64,000 bases of DNA, from the NCBI GenBank assembly GCA_914767715.1, contig OU612072.1:6388001-6452000 (forward strand). The letters are read 5' to 3'. The notes beneath the pieces were generated by a model, which worked only from the letters and a program-made list of their open reading frames with translations, did not search any database and was not told where the DNA came from. This stretch comes from Membranipora membranacea. Its lineage: Eukaryota > Bryozoa > Gymnolaemata > Cheilostomatida > Membraniporidae. Both the position numbers and the translations under genes were made by a program. Positions 37,772 to 49,411 of the stretch are shown piece after piece; positions within the stretch are counted from its first letter, which is position 1, and the number at the start of each line of letters is the position of its first letter.

Positions 37772-40700
37772 TTAGCAGCATTCCGTTTCAAAGCGCAACT
37801 GGTTGGGATGTTGTGGATAATGGAATGGCACACACCAGTAACCTGAGCACAGTTTCTTTTCCGATCGTTTTATGCTTACGACAAGTATGGCTGCTCCGAG
37901 TAAACATGCTTTAGTCGTGACATCCAGATCGAGCGGAAAGCTTACTCTAAAGTTATCAGCATCAGTAAGACCCTCTTTGATGTGTCCACTATATTGTTTG
38001 GATAGTATGCCTATTCCTTGCTCTCCTGTTCTATCAAGTATCTATAGGTAATAGTTAATAGGTAATAGGTTATAGGTAATATGTAACTGGTAATAGGTAA
38101 TAGGTTATAGGTAATAGGTAATATGTAACTGGTAATAGTTAATATGTAATAGGTAATAGATTATAGGTAATAGGTTATATGTAAAGGTAATATGTAATAG
38201 GTAATACTAATAGGTAATAGGTGACAGTAATAGGTAATAGTTAAGAGGTAATATGTAATATGTAATGGGTAATAGATAATAGGGAGTTAAAAGGTGAAAA
38301 ACAAAGTCATATGTCGGGCAGGTATTCTGAAAAAGTGTGTGAAAGATCTAGCACACGATGGTGTTAATGATTTGTCTTGAATGGTGAACCCTGCATGGAG
38401 ACCTTCGAACTAGACTCTAGAATGAAATGTTATTTTTATCCAAACATTTGTGGTTGAGTTGCAGCAGGAAACTTATTATAGAATCAGCAATGATGCCTCA
38501 AGTGTTTTTATTACCTGAATAGGTTTTCATGGCAAGCTACTATCATTTCTCGCCCTCCTTTCTTTTTGAAAAACTCTCACCTTAGGTAAAAAAGGCGCCA
38601 GCTAACCTCCAAACTAGTTCAATTGTTTATTCTTATTTGGTCTCAGAAGTGTGTGTATTATGGTTAACGGATCGCAAGAACCTCAGGCTTACCGTTTCCT
38701 CTCTGGTGGCAGAAGGAAGTCCTATCAATTGATATTTCAGATATCTTCTATTTAGGACCAAAACAGAATTGTTTTGGGTCACTCAAGTATTACTCTAGCT
38801 AACTTTTACCGGTTAACTAGGCTTGATCAATTGCTATTCAAAAACCGGACACTTGTAAAACCTTAATATTTTTAAATATCAACTCAGTATTGGTGTAATA
38901 ATAACAATATGTATAGACATGATTTGTCAAGTCCAGATAAATTGATAGATCACCCCATAGAGTTATCTATGGATCACCCTCATACATAGCCAATGTGTTG
39001 GCTCTGATTGGCTGGTGGGTTAGAACGAGCCAATGCCAGGTCAGATAGTACTTTCCTGAAAGTAACTATATACATTTAAGTGAGTGTTAGTTTCACTTTC
39101 ATTATATCTCAATAGATGCTTTCTATGACCTGGCATTGGCTCTCTATCCAACTCAATAGCCAATCATATCAGAGCAAACACATTGGCTACCTCATATACT
39201 CTTATGAACTCACCTCAAATTCTACATCACCACAGCAGCATGTGCAGGTACAGAACGGACCAACGATCTTGAGCACCGTTGAATCATTCTGATCTCTGAT
39301 ATCATAATAAGGCTTCATTACACTCCAAGTCTGTTTTACTGAGCCAAGTAACTCATTGTTTGGTGTGAATATCTCGAGCTTTATAAATATGCACCGATGA
39401 AATCGTGTGTATGTATGTATGTGCATGTATAAATGATTGAAGAAAAATATGATGTGTGGCAATCGATAATATTATTCAGGTCCAAGATGTGTTGTGGGTG
39501 TAGATGCACTTAGTCTTATTCCATAGATGAAGATTATTATTGTTTATCCTATAGACAACACTAGGTCTATGTCTATGGTTTATCTCCAGAAATGATACTA
39601 GCTGCCAAAGCGAAAGGTAAACATAGTTACATGGGACTGGTATATTGTATGAAGATCAGAATTTGTTTTCTCACCAATCAAGATAAAAAGGAGCAGAAAA
39701 CGTCAAAGGCATACATCTGGAAAGAAATTGATTCAAAGGAAAGACGACTCAGGGAATTTTATTCAAATTGGTTGGAAATGATTCAAATTAATTCAAAATG
39801 ATTCTTAGGAAAAGTGACTACCTTTTGCAGACAGCATGGGAACCAACAGGAGTCACATCTGAGATAACGTTTAATTTTTAGCACCTCTCTTTGGTAGGCA
39901 TCGTACAAACTAACTTCGAACGGTCGCTCATTACCACAGCACTGACGGGTACAAAAATCGGTTTCTGCAATAGCAATTGAGAGAGGCTTTCTCAGTAAAC
40001 AGGGTCGGAAAGATCTCTACTTTGAATTTGGAAAAGTCTTGGGCGGTGAGGATAGGAAAACTGTACATCAGATTTTTTAGAAGTTCTAGGGTGACCTTCT
40101 ATCCTGTCAGTGTACTGCCACATGAGACTTGGGCAATAATTGGCCTGGAATAGAGCTCCACCTTCAAAATAGTTTAGCACAACAGTATAACGTTATGACA
40201 GCAGAGAGAATGATGGAAGTAAGAAATCTGTCTCAATACTTTGAAACCACAAAACAAAAACTAGCTCATACAGGGTCAGTGGAATATGTCACACAATTAT
40301 TGTGCTCTGATTAGCTGTATTGTCCCAAAATCTTCGGCTCCATAGTTTAGAGATGTATATATGCGTAATGAAATGCGTATCACATGTTCAGTGTGCTGTG
40401 TGGTCAAACCACGAATATCCAATGTGATGATTCTGATTGGTTGTTGGGTCAGTCTGACAGCCAATCAGAGCCATCGCGTTGGCTCAAAATAACCTGTTTA
40501 CTTACTTTCGACAGCAAGATAAATACGCTGACCGAGAGCATTTTTCACCTCATACTTATTGGAAGCTTCGAAGCCAGTGAAAGCCTCTAACAGGCTTATC
40601 TGTTGGTGGATGAGAAAACAATCAACCGTTGCCAAGTATTCTAAACCTGCAAGATAAAGAAACATCAATGATGTAACATCAGAAATGGTTTATGACAGTC

Positions 40701-42632
40701 TAGGAGGGAGGGGTCATTCCAGATCCATAGTTCTACGGGACACAAGAGGCACTGCCTCCCCGAGAAAGCTAAATACAGTGGCCTAAAGCACTATAACTGA
40801 ATAAATCATTTGAGAACCAGCTTCTCTGGGATATTCAATTGCTAATTTTATGGCTTTAATTGATAATTTGGACTCACCTCGGACATGTGCCTCCCCTCGG
40901 ACATGTACCTCCCCTCGGACATGTACCTCACCTCGGACATGTACCTCACCTCGGACATGTACCTCCCCTCGGACATGTACCTCCCCTCGGACATGTACCT
41001 CACCTCGGACATGTACTTCACCTCGGACATGTACCTCACCTCGGACATGTACCTCACCTCGGACATGTACCTCACCTCGGACATGTACCTCCCCTCGGAC
41101 ATGTACCTCCCCTCGGACATGTACCTCCCCTCGGACATGTACCTCCCCTCGGACATGTACCTCACCTCGGACATGTACCTCCCCTCGGACATGTACCTCA
41201 CCTGGGACAGTACCTCCCCTCGGACATGTACCTCCCCTCGGACATGTACCTCCCCTCGGACATGTACCTCCCCTCGGACATGTACCTCCCCTCGGACATG
41301 TACCTCACCTCGGACATGTACCTCCCCTCGGACATGTACCTCACCTCGGACATGTACCTCACCTCGGACATGTACCTCACCTCGGACATGTACCTCACCT
41401 CGGACATGTACCTCACCTCGGACATGTACCTCACCTCGGACATGTACCTCACCTCGGACATGTACCTCCCCTCGGACATGTACCTCACCTCGGACATGTA
41501 CCTCCCCTCGGACATGTACCTCCCCTCGGACATGTACCTCCCCTCGGACATGTACCTCACCTCGGACATGTACCTCCCCTCGGACATGTACCTCCCCTCG
41601 GACATGTACCTCCCCTCGGACATGTACCTCACCTCGGACATGTACCTCCCCTCGGACATGTACCTCCCCTACCATTTTTTCTAAACTACGGCCCTGCTTT
41701 CAATTAAAAACTGCCAAACCACTATCTGATGGTTCCTAGCCGAGTGAGCAAGGCCTGCTAGGGGTCTCATTCCCAAGTCACTGACTTTTTTAATGGAAAA
41801 TGTACATTATTTGTATAATACATTCTGAGCGAACTACTTGGGAACAATTTTATCTAATCGAAAAACCAAGTGAGCGATGCTTTTGTGTGAGGTGATAGGT
41901 GACAGGGGTCTTTCAATTTAAATGAGTGATAATTTATATGTATAGCTATCACCTCACACAAAATCATTGCTCACTTGGTGTTCTCGACCTATGGCTACCC
42001 GCAGCATAAAACAGAGCACTTACCCGGGGGGCAATTAGGGATTGGTTGAGCTTGAGGCATCCACTGTGCCTGTGGGGGCCCGTAACCTGGCTGTGGGGCT
42101 CCAAACCCTGGTGGGGGTGGCCCATATCCTGCCGTTGGGGGTGGTCCATATCCTGGAGCAAGTAAATAAACAGGAATAATTAGATCTATACCATTCAGAC
42201 CCATGCCACCGCCCATTTCAACATCCACTATCTATCTGGAGCAGTTATAATGAGTATGAGCATCTATCATCGATGCCAATGTGCCAAACACTAATTTTTC
42301 AATCATATTATTATATTTATTATTATTTTCCTTCCGCAATGTCAACTCATATTACTACACAAACACCCACTCATTAGATAGTCTAAGTGCTCGGAATAGC
42401 CGCGAGTGTGAGTTGGTGGAATTACTCAAGATGTAATTCCACTTACTTGTACTATGCAGTTATCTGAGCACTGAGACTAACTATTACAGAATGTATTCAA
42501 GGATGCAAAGGTTGCAGTATTGTACATTGAACCAAGGAGTTGGAGACTCTAACTCCTTGATTGAACACTACTAAAGGGTATCAGAAAAATTATGATAATA
42601 TGAGAAAATACATGTTTCTTACCTGGCTGCAT
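37772..42632 (-). CDS. PLSCR: Phospholipid scramblase (PLSCR/Tubby-like fold), complete
   Basis: Six exons in frame (285 aa): 42623-42632, 42024-42152, 40506-40646, 39822-39964, 39214-39378, 37772-38041. The N-terminus is a short proline-rich tail with GYGPPP repeats (residues 3-35) ending [18 protein letters not shown], a junction typical of the family. The scramblase domain has [33 protein letters not shown] and the Cys cluster [12 protein letters not shown], which is palmitoylated in vertebrate homologues. The putative Ca-binding/pre-membrane segment is [14 protein letters not shown]. The terminal helix is short ([13 protein letters not shown]) and is followed by about 32 extra residues to the stop, longer than usual. 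An alternative donor (GTAAGC) right at this helix could give a different end. Exon 1 codes only three whole codons. Which PLSCR paralogue this is cannot be said. Confidence 0.92.
38043..38285. repeat. Degenerate GGTAATA minisatellite at a splice acceptor
   Basis: About 240 bases of imperfect GGTAATA / GGTTATA / ATGTAAC units. On the minus strand it becomes a run of CCTATTAC units that ends directly in the TATAG acceptor of the last scramblase exon (38041). The tract thus supplies the pyrimidine-rich region and candidate branch points such as ATTAAC. Confidence 0.85.
38987..39189. mobile_element. Foldback MITE, GGCTCTGATTGG family, longest copy
   Basis: The left arm has TAGCCAATGTGTTGGCTCTG and AGCCAATGCCAGGTCA. 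The right arm carries the reverse complements (TGACCTGGCATTGGCT and CACATTGGCT). About 200 bp. Its right edge is 25 bases from the scramblase exon at 39214-39378, on that exon's donor side. Shorter relatives lie at 6292-6363 and 40417-40484. Confidence 0.75.
40417..40484. repeat. Short foldback of the GGCTCTGATTGG family
   Basis: ATTCTGATTGGTTGTTGGGT on the left mirrors CAGCCAATCAGAGCCATCGC on the right, around a GTCAGTCTGAC centre. It lies in a scramblase intron, about 20 bases past the donor of the exon at 40506-40646. Confidence 0.6.
40876..41671. repeat. 18-bp minisatellite, about 44 copies
   Basis: The unit is CCTCGGACATGTACCTCM, where M is A or C and marks two unit variants (ACCTC or CCCTC before the next GGACATGT). 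Units are otherwise almost identical. One 17-bp unit near 41199-41215 has lost a T (GGGACAGTACC), and one unit has TTC for CTC. Because 18 is a multiple of three and the unit lacks stops in most frames, long open frames run on both strands; these are artefacts. The array lies in the scramblase intron between the exons at 42024-42152 and 40506-40646. Confidence 0.95.
41690..41990. mobile_element. MITE, GGTCTTTCAATTAGAA family, rearranged copy 3
   Basis: CTTTCAATTAAAAACTGCCA and CCTGCTAGGGGTCTCATTCC match the body of the copy at 21881. The right portion is rearranged: GGTCTTTCAATTT appears in direct orientation at 41907, and CAAGTGAGCGATGCTTTTGT pairs with its reverse complement near 41955-41980. 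The element begins about 20 bases after the end of the 18-bp array. Confidence 0.6.
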
Positions 42633-43016
42633 TGCGAAATGTTCTTCGAAAAGTCATTTTCATCTTTATCTATTCTCGTGCTCAACAATGTGAGAGCGGA
42701 CTAAGTCGGAGCGTATTATCACCATGATGAGATTCTAAACAACCTAACTATGACAATCCCAAGACTTGTGAATAAGTATGATGTCACGCTTGTAAGTAAG
42801 CCTAGTGGTGATATTCTAGTGTTATGTTTTGTTATGTGCATGCATAGACAATAGACAAACACTACGGCCCCATGCTTCGAATGTGTGGCCCACTCCGGAT
42901 CTGATTGAAGGATACTTGCGGTGTCCATGATGATAAAACATCAAAAAAAGAAATGCCCGGATTTGACACTGGTCCTCCTGTTTTGAAGTCATAGTCACTA
43001 AGCGCGCTAACCATTC

Positions 43017-43255
43017 ATAGGAGTAGGAGGTGGCTCAGTTGGTTAGATCGCCGGTCCTTCAACACGCAAGTGATGAAGGTCTTGGGTTCGAATCCCACTG
43101 CAGTCCATCAACTACTGGGGTTCGGTTGGCCGCCAGGTGTGCTCCGACCTGCCTACAAACTGAGAACAAATAGGCACAGATATTGCGGCCTAGCCCTTAA
43201 GGCAACTAAATTTCGCCACCCATGCTTCGGGATGTGGCGAGTGATATGACATCTG
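43017..43255 (+). mobile_element. tRNA-derived SINE (family 1), best-preserved copy
   Basis: The A-box-like head is GTGGCTCAGTTGGTTAGATC and the B-box is GGGTTCGAATCCCACTGCAG, with near-consensus spacing. The body has GTGTGCTCCGACCTGCCTAC, ATATTGCGGCCTAGCCC and ATGCTTCGGGATGTGG. Copies on both strands occur in FUT8 and FAM161 introns. Confidence 0.88.
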
Positions 43256-44164
43256 ATTTTAATCAACCATTTTTAATCAACCATTCATCTAAGCCGCCTA
43301 TCCAGATGAATACGGCTCCTCATTTGAATGGAGAAATACGAAACAGAAGTTGACCTAAATGCTATTCTCATGTATCGATTGGCCCTCAAATCGATGTCAC
43401 ATTGACCTATGGGAACATAGTATTAAACAGTTTTCTCTATGGGCAAAAAAAGATTGAACAAATTACGACTATGTAATATTACAACAATAATAAAAAAATA
43501 AAAATTGTAGAAAATAGCATTTTAGTGTTTTTGAAATAATATGTTACTAATTACTAATTTCTAATTACTTTAATGATCATAGTGGATCATAGTGATTTAT
43601 TGCCTCCACCTGACACCTATTATCCGCTATGATCCCAATTTTCAGGCTTTGCAGCAGTTATACTGCAAATAGGTTCACAGGCTGTTTTCTTTCATATGTC
43701 CTAATGACTTTTCAGCCTGAGGTCTTTAAAACCATACCGCACATGGCCTGGTAGGACTGACACTTCAACTGCAAATAATCACAATTATAGTATGACTATT
43801 TATTTGGATTACTAGATAGACTACCATCTATTTGGATTTTTTATTGACAAAACTTTAAGCCTGGTACTTAGATTTTGCAGTCATGACTGGAACTGAGTAT
43901 GACACTTTGCTTGAATTGTGGTACTTTCTGTATTCTTTGTCAGGTATATAATGTATTACCAGAGGTCAGCAATACACAGATTCAGTAGACAGTAGCACTG
44001 TTTCCCGTATACCTGACCTTGCCCTGAAAGATAGCCTAAGCCTGAAAGCTGATCCTGAATTTTTTGTTAACCCGCTCCAGCCTTACATCAGAAGGTCAAA
44101 TGACAAGGTATGATATTGAAATCAGATAAAATCATTTCAATTAATACCTCTCTATCATAAACTT

Positions 44165-44345
44165 ATGAAAGGAGTGGCCGTGGTGCAATGGATAGGGCGT
44201 GGGTCTTTCAATCGAGAGGTCCGTGTTCGATTCCCGGCGTATCACGGTGGTGTCAGGAAAGGGCATCCGACCTCAAATACTCCTGTGTTCATATGTATAC
44301 ATATATACAGTCTGTAGACCCATACTGATGATACCGGAAACAAAT
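44165..44345 (+). mobile_element. tRNA-derived SINE (family 2)
   Basis: The head GGCCGTGGTGCAATGGATAG carries an A-box, and TCCGTGTTCGATTCCCGGCG carries a B-box. The anticodon position would read TTC within CTTTCAA, so a Glu-like ancestor is possible. The tail GGAAAGGGCATCCGACCTCA differs from family 1. Only one copy is seen in the window. Confidence 0.75.
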
Positions 44346-45334
44346 AAACCTAATAACATCTAGGTTTCTCACACGGTATCACAGGGTATCGAGACTATAA
44401 ACAAACGTCAGAGTTTATCATAAACTTATGATTTTAGTAATCAATGATGTGATGTTGACATCATTTGATCTAATAAAGTTTTGATGAAAAGTTGAATTTT
44501 AGTAGCAATGCTGAATATTTAGTTTCTCAGCGCAATAGCCAATTAGTTTCAATGAGACAATTGCAAACTCTTACATAAGATCCAATATACTATATGGTCC
44601 CCCTACCTGGTAAAGCCTTTAATCATTGTATCTAAAGGAAAACAAGGGTTGATTCAACCCACTGCCACTAAGATTATTTCCCCAGATACGGGGCCGCGTT
44701 GAAAGGTAAGCTCTTGTTTCTATTCCGTTAGTCAATGACTTTATGTTTTGTTAGCTGTGCCAAACCCTTTGAGCATATTATTAATAGTAGCCAGTAACAT
44801 CCACATTATAGTTGCATCAGCATCTCAAGATATCTTCGCGTGCTCACAAAATATGTACTAAATAATGCCAGGAATCTCCCGCACCCAGAAATGCTCAGAA
44901 AGCTTTTTCAGTTTTGAGTTTGGTTGATCATGCCAACATTAACGGTGAGTAAAACATTTCGATGTTTCAAATCATGTAATATGATAGTGAAATAGTGATA
45001 GTATAATTTACTAAAACCAATACCGATACCTTCCATCATACCTTCCATCAGCCCTAAGGTGACGTTTAAAGCATTCCCTTTTTTCTTTTCCAACTTTTTT
45101 CTTACTTTTCTCGCAAAGTGTTTTGTTTGTGTCAGGAGTATTCTTTTTGCGAAAAACAAACTATATGTCATGCATGTGAGATAACCTTTTAGGGACAGAT
45201 TAAAATGCTGACATGAGCTGCTTCATCAAACATTTTCCAGAGCTGCAACCTACATTTCCCTTCTAAGGTATCTTGTTCTTCAAACCATCACAAATGGCCT
45301 CAATCTTTATCGTATAGTCAGCTTTATTAAAAAC

Positions 45335-45659
45335 TACCGTAAGGTCGCGTATTTTAACCACGCGACTTGTTGGTGAACAGGCCTGGATTAATTTAGGAAA
45401 CAAAACACAGATTTTAGCCATAACACACCAGCAAGCCCACTGTCATTGAACCACAATATTTAGCCGCCCCGGGCAATATAATGATCAAGGAATGTTACAT
45501 GTTAAGTTACATACTGAGTTGGTATGTGTGTTCACTCATTAGCCACCACTGCCTATAGAATTTGGAAACAATGCCCTTATTATAACCGCGGTATGCTTGA
45601 GTAAGTTTTAACCACTCATGGACATTAACCACGCAGCTACAATACGCGGCCTTACGGTA
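45335..45659. mobile_element. TIR element with TA-flanked CCGTAAGG ends
   Basis: The left end TACCGTAAGGTCGCGTATTT and right end AATACGCGGCCTTACGGTA are inverted repeats of about 18-20 bases, each bordered by TA. The ~325-bp length and lack of an open frame fit a non-autonomous DNA transposon with a TA target site (Tc1/mariner-like insertion preference). Family membership is inferred from the TA only. Confidence 0.7.
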
Positions 45660-46809
45660 CGACATATATGTTATAATTTGTATTCTGTGCTTCCTCTACC
45701 TGTCTTTTCCCCAAACAGTGTAGCTTTCGCCTAACAATTCATTGTATCAAAGTTACTTTCCAATTTTGGTTTTGCATGTTGAAAGGAAGTCTGGTTTGTA
45801 ATATTATGATTTTCATTTTTTCTGAGGTAGAATCGGAATTGAAGGCCAGGGTCTTCAAATTAGCCATTATTGTTGGTGTAGACTACCTAGGCTCTCCTTA
45901 GCTAGGGCAGAGGAGTATATTTTACTGCAGAATATCAGTGAGGAGCAAAATAATTCAGTGAACCATCCTCTTGCATATGCGAATTGGCTTCCATATATAC
46001 ATTTATGTGAGACATGAATGCATCAATTGAGTTAGATGCCTGGAGGGCAGAAGCAGGAGTAGGAGTTGTCATCCTAATCTATATGAACACACAACTCCTG
46101 TAATATCAACTAATTAACATACATCATGACTCAACTTTTTCCATTTTTAAAATTATTTTGGATGAGAAGAAAAAGAAATGAGACTGCAGCGACAGTGTAG
46201 TAAGTAAGTTAGTCCTTTTTGCATATTCTGTGTACATTTTAGTTGGGAGTTGGATATTGCATATTATGACATGTGCACATAAACTATATCCTGACCCCCT
46301 TCTTGTAACACAAAGTTGTCTTCCGCTATCTATGATTAATTAAAGATTAATAAAACACATCACACACACACAATATATATATATATTATATATATATATG
46401 ATATTAATACCCAACATTCAAATATCTACCACCCGTCCATCTCTTTACCCTTGGTGTTGCGAGAACTCACCTGACCACATACTTCATGTATACTTATTGA
46501 AGTAATGCTTAACATCAGGGTTAGCCAATCAGTCCAGCCAGTGAAATGGGACTGCTAACACTAATAATAATGGTCTTTCTTTTTCTATACCTCTCCTCTG
46601 TATGTTATCCATTCCACCATTCTCCATATCACTTTCAAGGCCCATGGGCCCTCTGAGAGTTACATGCCTCAACTTCGCCAAGGTGGTTGATACTAGACAT
46701 TGGACAGAGGCCAGTAAGCAATGAACTCCCTCTCATTGCTATAAGTCCCAAATCGTGGATGTGGACGAGTTCTAGAAGTAGCCCTAGAACAATCCCCAGT
46801 TTCTGTTTG

Positions 46810-46920
46810 CATTTGTTTCCAAATCAGACCCTGGCCTATCCGATGGTATTGCAACACCTCATCATGCCTCATTTAAGTTATGGGGTTTTGTTAGCAGCCA
46901 TTACCTTACAATCTTCTTGA
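46810..46920 (+). pseudogene. Possible LINE reverse-transcriptase remnant
   Basis: One frame reads MVLQHLIMPHLSYGVLLA, which resembles the YHSLILPHLNYG-type motif near the end of the reverse-transcriptase domain of non-LTR retrotransposons. The flanking frame gives no further recognisable RT blocks, so this is at most a short decayed fragment. Confidence 0.25.
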
Positions 46921-49144
46921 CCATGAGGCTAGTTGGATACAGGACTATCAACAGTAGGCCTATGCATGTCAGTGCAATCCAGCCTTGTTGGTCAACTGTT
47001 TTATAAGTTCATGATGTCACATTGATTCAAAAATGAGTTTCACTTTTTCCATGACGTGTAGGTTATCTGACAAGGAAATATTGCAAACAGCACCGATAGG
47101 GCCTAGGCTTTTCTGATACACTAGGATGTTTTAAGTTTCTCTTTTTGATCTAGTCATACTGGTTGTTAACATTTCACAACATACATGAAAAAGAAGGTTG
47201 GGAAGTATATAAGTTCTAGGGCCACAGCGATCGCTATCAACCTATTAAAAGTGCATGAAATTGTGTACCCTAATGAATGGACTGTTGGCTCATTTCCTAA
47301 TTTTAGCTCTTACTTATCACAGTACCTGATTACCTTATTTGAGAGGAGTGTTCACTAGTAATCTTATAAGGCTGTTAGGAAATACGGAGACAAAATTACC
47401 AACCATCTAGACTCCAGTAGGCTAACTACCTACCCTGACAAGACTAGCACTTCTCAAAATTGCAAGCATAAAATACCCGCAACCTCTTCGATCTGATCTG
47501 CCCCCTAACTTCTAACTATAGCCTGGTGGGCCTACACACCACATTCTAGTCTTTTTATTGCTAATGACATTGCTGCAGGGTAGTTTTCACAAATACAGCA
47601 AACATTTTTAAACTTATGTCTTGGGCCAGGGGCCTTCTTGGCCTTCTTGGCTAAAACTAACTATGAATAAAAAAGTTTCCTCGCTGGGAGTTGCTGGTAG
47701 AAGCTTCTGAAATTATGTACTCCGTTAAAATCATCCCTGCATATAGACCGCTTTGTAACACATATTGTATAATAAACAATAGCTTATACACAACTATGTT
47801 TTGTAATCCTAAATTATAGTACATAGCGACTGTATACTAGCTGTGTTATGATGTAGATGGACTACGCAGTTATACTATCCCAAACTGTATTCTCATCATT
47901 ATAATGTACATTCTCACTAATTAATTAGTAAAAATCATAAATCCATCACTGTCTATCTTCATAAACCCTGCAGTGAGTAATTTTAGTTCACTGACTGATG
48001 GCTTCTCTGTCTGACTGAATATAAATGTGCGAATGGATATGTGTGAATAGATGCAGGGCCTACCTTGTGCGCTATGTAGGACCCATGTTGTGCTGTAGGG
48101 CCTATGTTGGGCCTATGTTGTGCTGTGTATGCTTATGTTGTGTGCTATGTAAGGTCTATGTTGTGCTGTGTATGGCTTATGTCGTGTTATGTTGGACCTA
48201 TGATTGTGTAATGTGCAATGTGCGGCCTATGGTGTGTGCGATGCAGGGTCTATGTGGTGTTGTGTAGGACCTTCATTGCATACTATAATAATAAGTGGGG
48301 AATGATTACAAAAGAATGACTGTTTTGGCAACCTTTTAGATGGGCTTTGTCAAGTAGTATAGATAATGCGTTTGAAAAATACAGTGATAGAACTCATTGA
48401 TAGAACTCATTGAGAGAATTTTTTATGCTTTTTAGCTCAAAAATTGAGGATATTTGTAGGCGTATCTAGAAGTATATGTATTGCCCAACTGTAAGCAGTC
48501 CCTCAGTGGAGTTGTTGATGGGTAGTACAATTTATAAATATAAAAAACCGATTGAGTAAAATATAAATAATTAATTTTACGCATTTACTGAAAAATAAGA
48601 ATATCACTGTTGGTACAGACTAGTCCACTAATTACCTGCTGATCACCATGAAACCATTAATTGATACAACATACAAGTAGTCGGCTATTCCTGACAGCTT
48701 GATTTGGCTTGGCTATTTATGATGACATTGCTGACACATTTCACCTCATAGATCTTACTGACACTTGATGTCATTGTTAATACCTAACTAATGCTCTGGT
48801 CAAGGTGTGATGTCATAAACAATGAGAACATTTAATTACAGCAAAGGCTGAACAGGTCCAGAGCAAGTAATCTTAAACAACAATACAGAGGATTAATAAA
48901 GTCGCTTGTATCTCTCCTAGCAGTGTCACTTTCCCCACTGGATGTAGAATGCTGATGTGATTTTATTATAAATTTACAGATTAATCTGGATGCTGAATCA
49001 TTTAACTGCGAAGGTTTACACAGAGAGGACATAGTGAGGTAGAGTTTGGTGGCCAGCTAACTAACTTAGCGGACGGATTTTGGAATTTAAACTGGTGAGT
49101 TTGCACTACTCTGTATGCAGTATACTAGAACAAGTTTAATCCAA

Positions 49145-49203
49145 TTGCCTGCATTCCTGTTGCTCCCTTCCAGTGGATCGGGAGCAACTCGGAATGCAGG
49201 CAA
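49145..49203. repeat. Hairpin with ~23-bp arms
   Basis: TTGCCTGCATTCCTGTTGCT continues to CCC and pairs with GGGAGCAACTCGGAATGCAG plus GCAA across a 12-base loop, with one small mismatch/indel. It is isolated in the gene-poor interval. Confidence 0.85.
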
Positions 49204-49227
49204 ATAGACCAAACATTGTCTAGAAGT

Positions 49228-49411
49228 ATACTGATCACAACGTTATATGCTAGTGCATGTATTAGGCCTATCTCTGATCTAATGAATATCAATTAATTCA
49301 TGTAACCTGAATATCCTGGATTAAATAGTTAGGGATAGGCACGTGTAAAGTACTTTAATTAATATTGAGTACGCATACTGATAGTGTAATGCCGATGTCA
49401 GCATGGTCTAT
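49228..49411. mobile_element. MITE, CACACTGA family, diverged copy 4
   Basis: GTGCATGTATTAGGCCTATC and TCTGATC at the left and GATAGTGTAATGCCGATGTC at the right match the copy at 31525 in layout. The tips have decayed (CAGCATGG instead of CAGTGTG). Confidence 0.55.

Noticed and set aside
40876-41671. CRISPR array
   Set aside because: Units are contiguous 18-bp repeats without unique spacers, in an animal intron.
40848-41739. Five long open frames (150-285 codons) on both strands with SPRTCT, HVPPLG, DMYLPS and GEVHVR repeats
   Set aside because: They are frames of the 18-bp array, whose length is a multiple of three and which lacks stops in most frames. They sit in an intron and have no unique sequence.
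43017-43095. Functional tRNA gene
   Set aside because: A- and B-boxes are present but the stems pair poorly, and the segment continues into a shared SINE body repeated elsewhere.
44165-44240. Functional tRNA-Glu gene
   Set aside because: The anticodon arm is weak and a SINE-like tail follows, so a tRNA-derived retroposon is the better reading.
48025-48267. 80-codon Cys-rich frame (VGPMLCC repeats)
   Set aside because: It derives from a degenerate T/G-rich tandem repeat with no gene context.
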